DNA from: an uncultured Actinomyces sp. | GTDB taxonomy: Bacteria; Actinomycetota; Actinomycetes; Actinomycetales; Actinomycetaceae | Direction of reading: 5' to 3' | Assembly: GCA_915069725.1 (NCBI GenBank) | Contig: CAJZFF010000081.1 | Coordinates: 1-7,364 of the forward strand | Length of the DNA stretch: 7,364 nt | Shown here: piece after piece, positions 6,858 to 7,364 of the stretch | Layout: each line of letters opens with the position of its first letter | Position numbering within the stretch: position 1 is the first letter of the stretch | Program-made: the position numbers and the translations under genes | Notes under the pieces: model-generated | What the model saw: only the letters and a program-made list of their open reading frames with translations | Databases searched by the model: none | What the model was told of the DNA's origin: nothing

Positions 6858-7364
6858 ATGACCGTCCCCGCCACGCCCGCCGTCGAGCCCTTCGACGCCG
6901 TCGACGTCATCGCCGCCAAGCGCGACGGCGCCACCCTGACCGACGCCCAGATCGACTGGGTCGTGGATGCCTACACCCGCGGCGCCGTCGCCGAGGAGCA
7001 GATGAGCGCCCTGGCCATGGCCATCTACCTGCGCGGCATGAGCCGGGCCGAGATCGCCCGCTGGACCGACGCCATGATCGCCTCCGGGGAGCGCATGGAC
7101 TTCTCCGGCCTGCCCCGCCCCACGGCGGACAAGCACTCCACCGGGGGAGTGGGGGACAAGATCACCCTGCCGCTGGCGCCGCTCGTGGCCGTCTTCGGAG
7201 TGAGCGTCCCCCAGCTGTCCGGACGCGGGCTCGGGCACACCGGCGGCACCTTGGACAAGCTGGAGTCCATCCCCGGCTGGCGGGCCGACCTCAGCGGTGA
7301 GGAGATCCTGGCGATGCTCGGCGCCGACGGCCCCGGTGCCGTCATCTGCGCGGCCGGGGCGGGG
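6858..7364 (+). CDS. deoA: Thymidine/pyrimidine-nucleoside phosphorylase, 5' part (3' end outside window)
   Basis: This enzyme cleaves thymidine or deoxyuridine (and uridine, if of the Pdp type) with phosphate, giving the free base and (deoxy)ribose-1-phosphate in the cytoplasm. The window holds 169 codons of a family usually about 430-450 residues long, and the frame is open at the right edge. The N-terminal alpha domain starts with a VDVIAAKRDGATLTDAQIDWVV segment, typical of the family. The phosphate-binding loop DKHSTGGVGDK is at 91-101, with Lys92, His93 and Ser94 as expected active-site residues. The family signature SGRGLGHTGGTLDKLE is at 121-136. The ATG has GGAGG 8 bases upstream and a 39-base gap from cdd. 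Members differ in specificity (DeoA, thymidine/deoxyuridine; Pdp, also uridine), which this part cannot settle. Cdd products are its natural substrates, which explains the gene order. Confidence 0.94.
   Translation, partial: MTVPATPAVEPFDAVDVIAAKRDGATLTDAQIDWVVDAYTRGAVAEEQMSALAMAIYLRGMSRAEIARWTDAMIASGERMDFSGLPRPTADKHSTGGVGDKITLPLAPLVAVFGVSVPQLSGRGLGHTGGTLDKLESIPGWRADLSGEEILAMLGADGPGAVICAAGAG

Overview
The window is very GC-rich (roughly 70% by eye), with G/C at almost every third codon position, dense genes all on the + strand, GTG as well as ATG starts, and strong AGGAGG-type ribosome binding sites. This fits a high-GC actinobacterium. The protein sequences look most like Actinomyces or a relative; that is an inference from family resemblance, not a database match.

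Layout. Positions 2-850 hold the 3' part of a mannose-1-phosphate guanylyltransferase gene (manC), which is open at the left edge. A 238-bp intergenic region follows. It contains a long GC-rich hairpin (918-965), a candidate promoter (TATCCT at 1034-1039) and a perfect 12-bp palindrome (1042-1053) that may be an operator. From 1089 to the right edge there is one tightly packed operon of six genes: a BMP/PnrA-family nucleoside-binding lipoprotein (1089-2189), a double-domain ABC ATPase (2247-3776), a first permease (3773-5091, frameshifted), a second permease (5095-6387), cytidine deaminase cdd (6384-6818) and thymidine/pyrimidine-nucleoside phosphorylase deoA (6858 to the edge, truncated by the window).

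How the genes work together. The lipoprotein would capture nucleosides outside the membrane, two unlike permeases would form the channel, and the ATPase would drive import. The architecture matches the known nucleoside importers NupNOPQ of Bacillus subtilis, BmpA-NupABC of Lactococcus and RnsBACD of Streptococcus mutans. Cdd would deaminate imported (deoxy)cytidine to (deoxy)uridine. DeoA would split thymidine or deoxyuridine by phosphorolysis into base and deoxyribose-1-phosphate. The operon therefore reads as uptake plus salvage/catabolism of pyrimidine nucleosides. The manC gene upstream belongs to GDP-mannose synthesis, and I see no functional tie to the operon.

I do not see a previously undescribed system here; the gene content is conventional. 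The observations most worth a second look are the single-base frameshift in the first permease at the G run 4883-4886, the palindrome over the presumed transcription start of the operon, and the hairpins after manC and after the lipoprotein gene. Smaller points are a possible 24-codon leader ORF ending on the lipoprotein start codon and a lone TTA codon in cdd.
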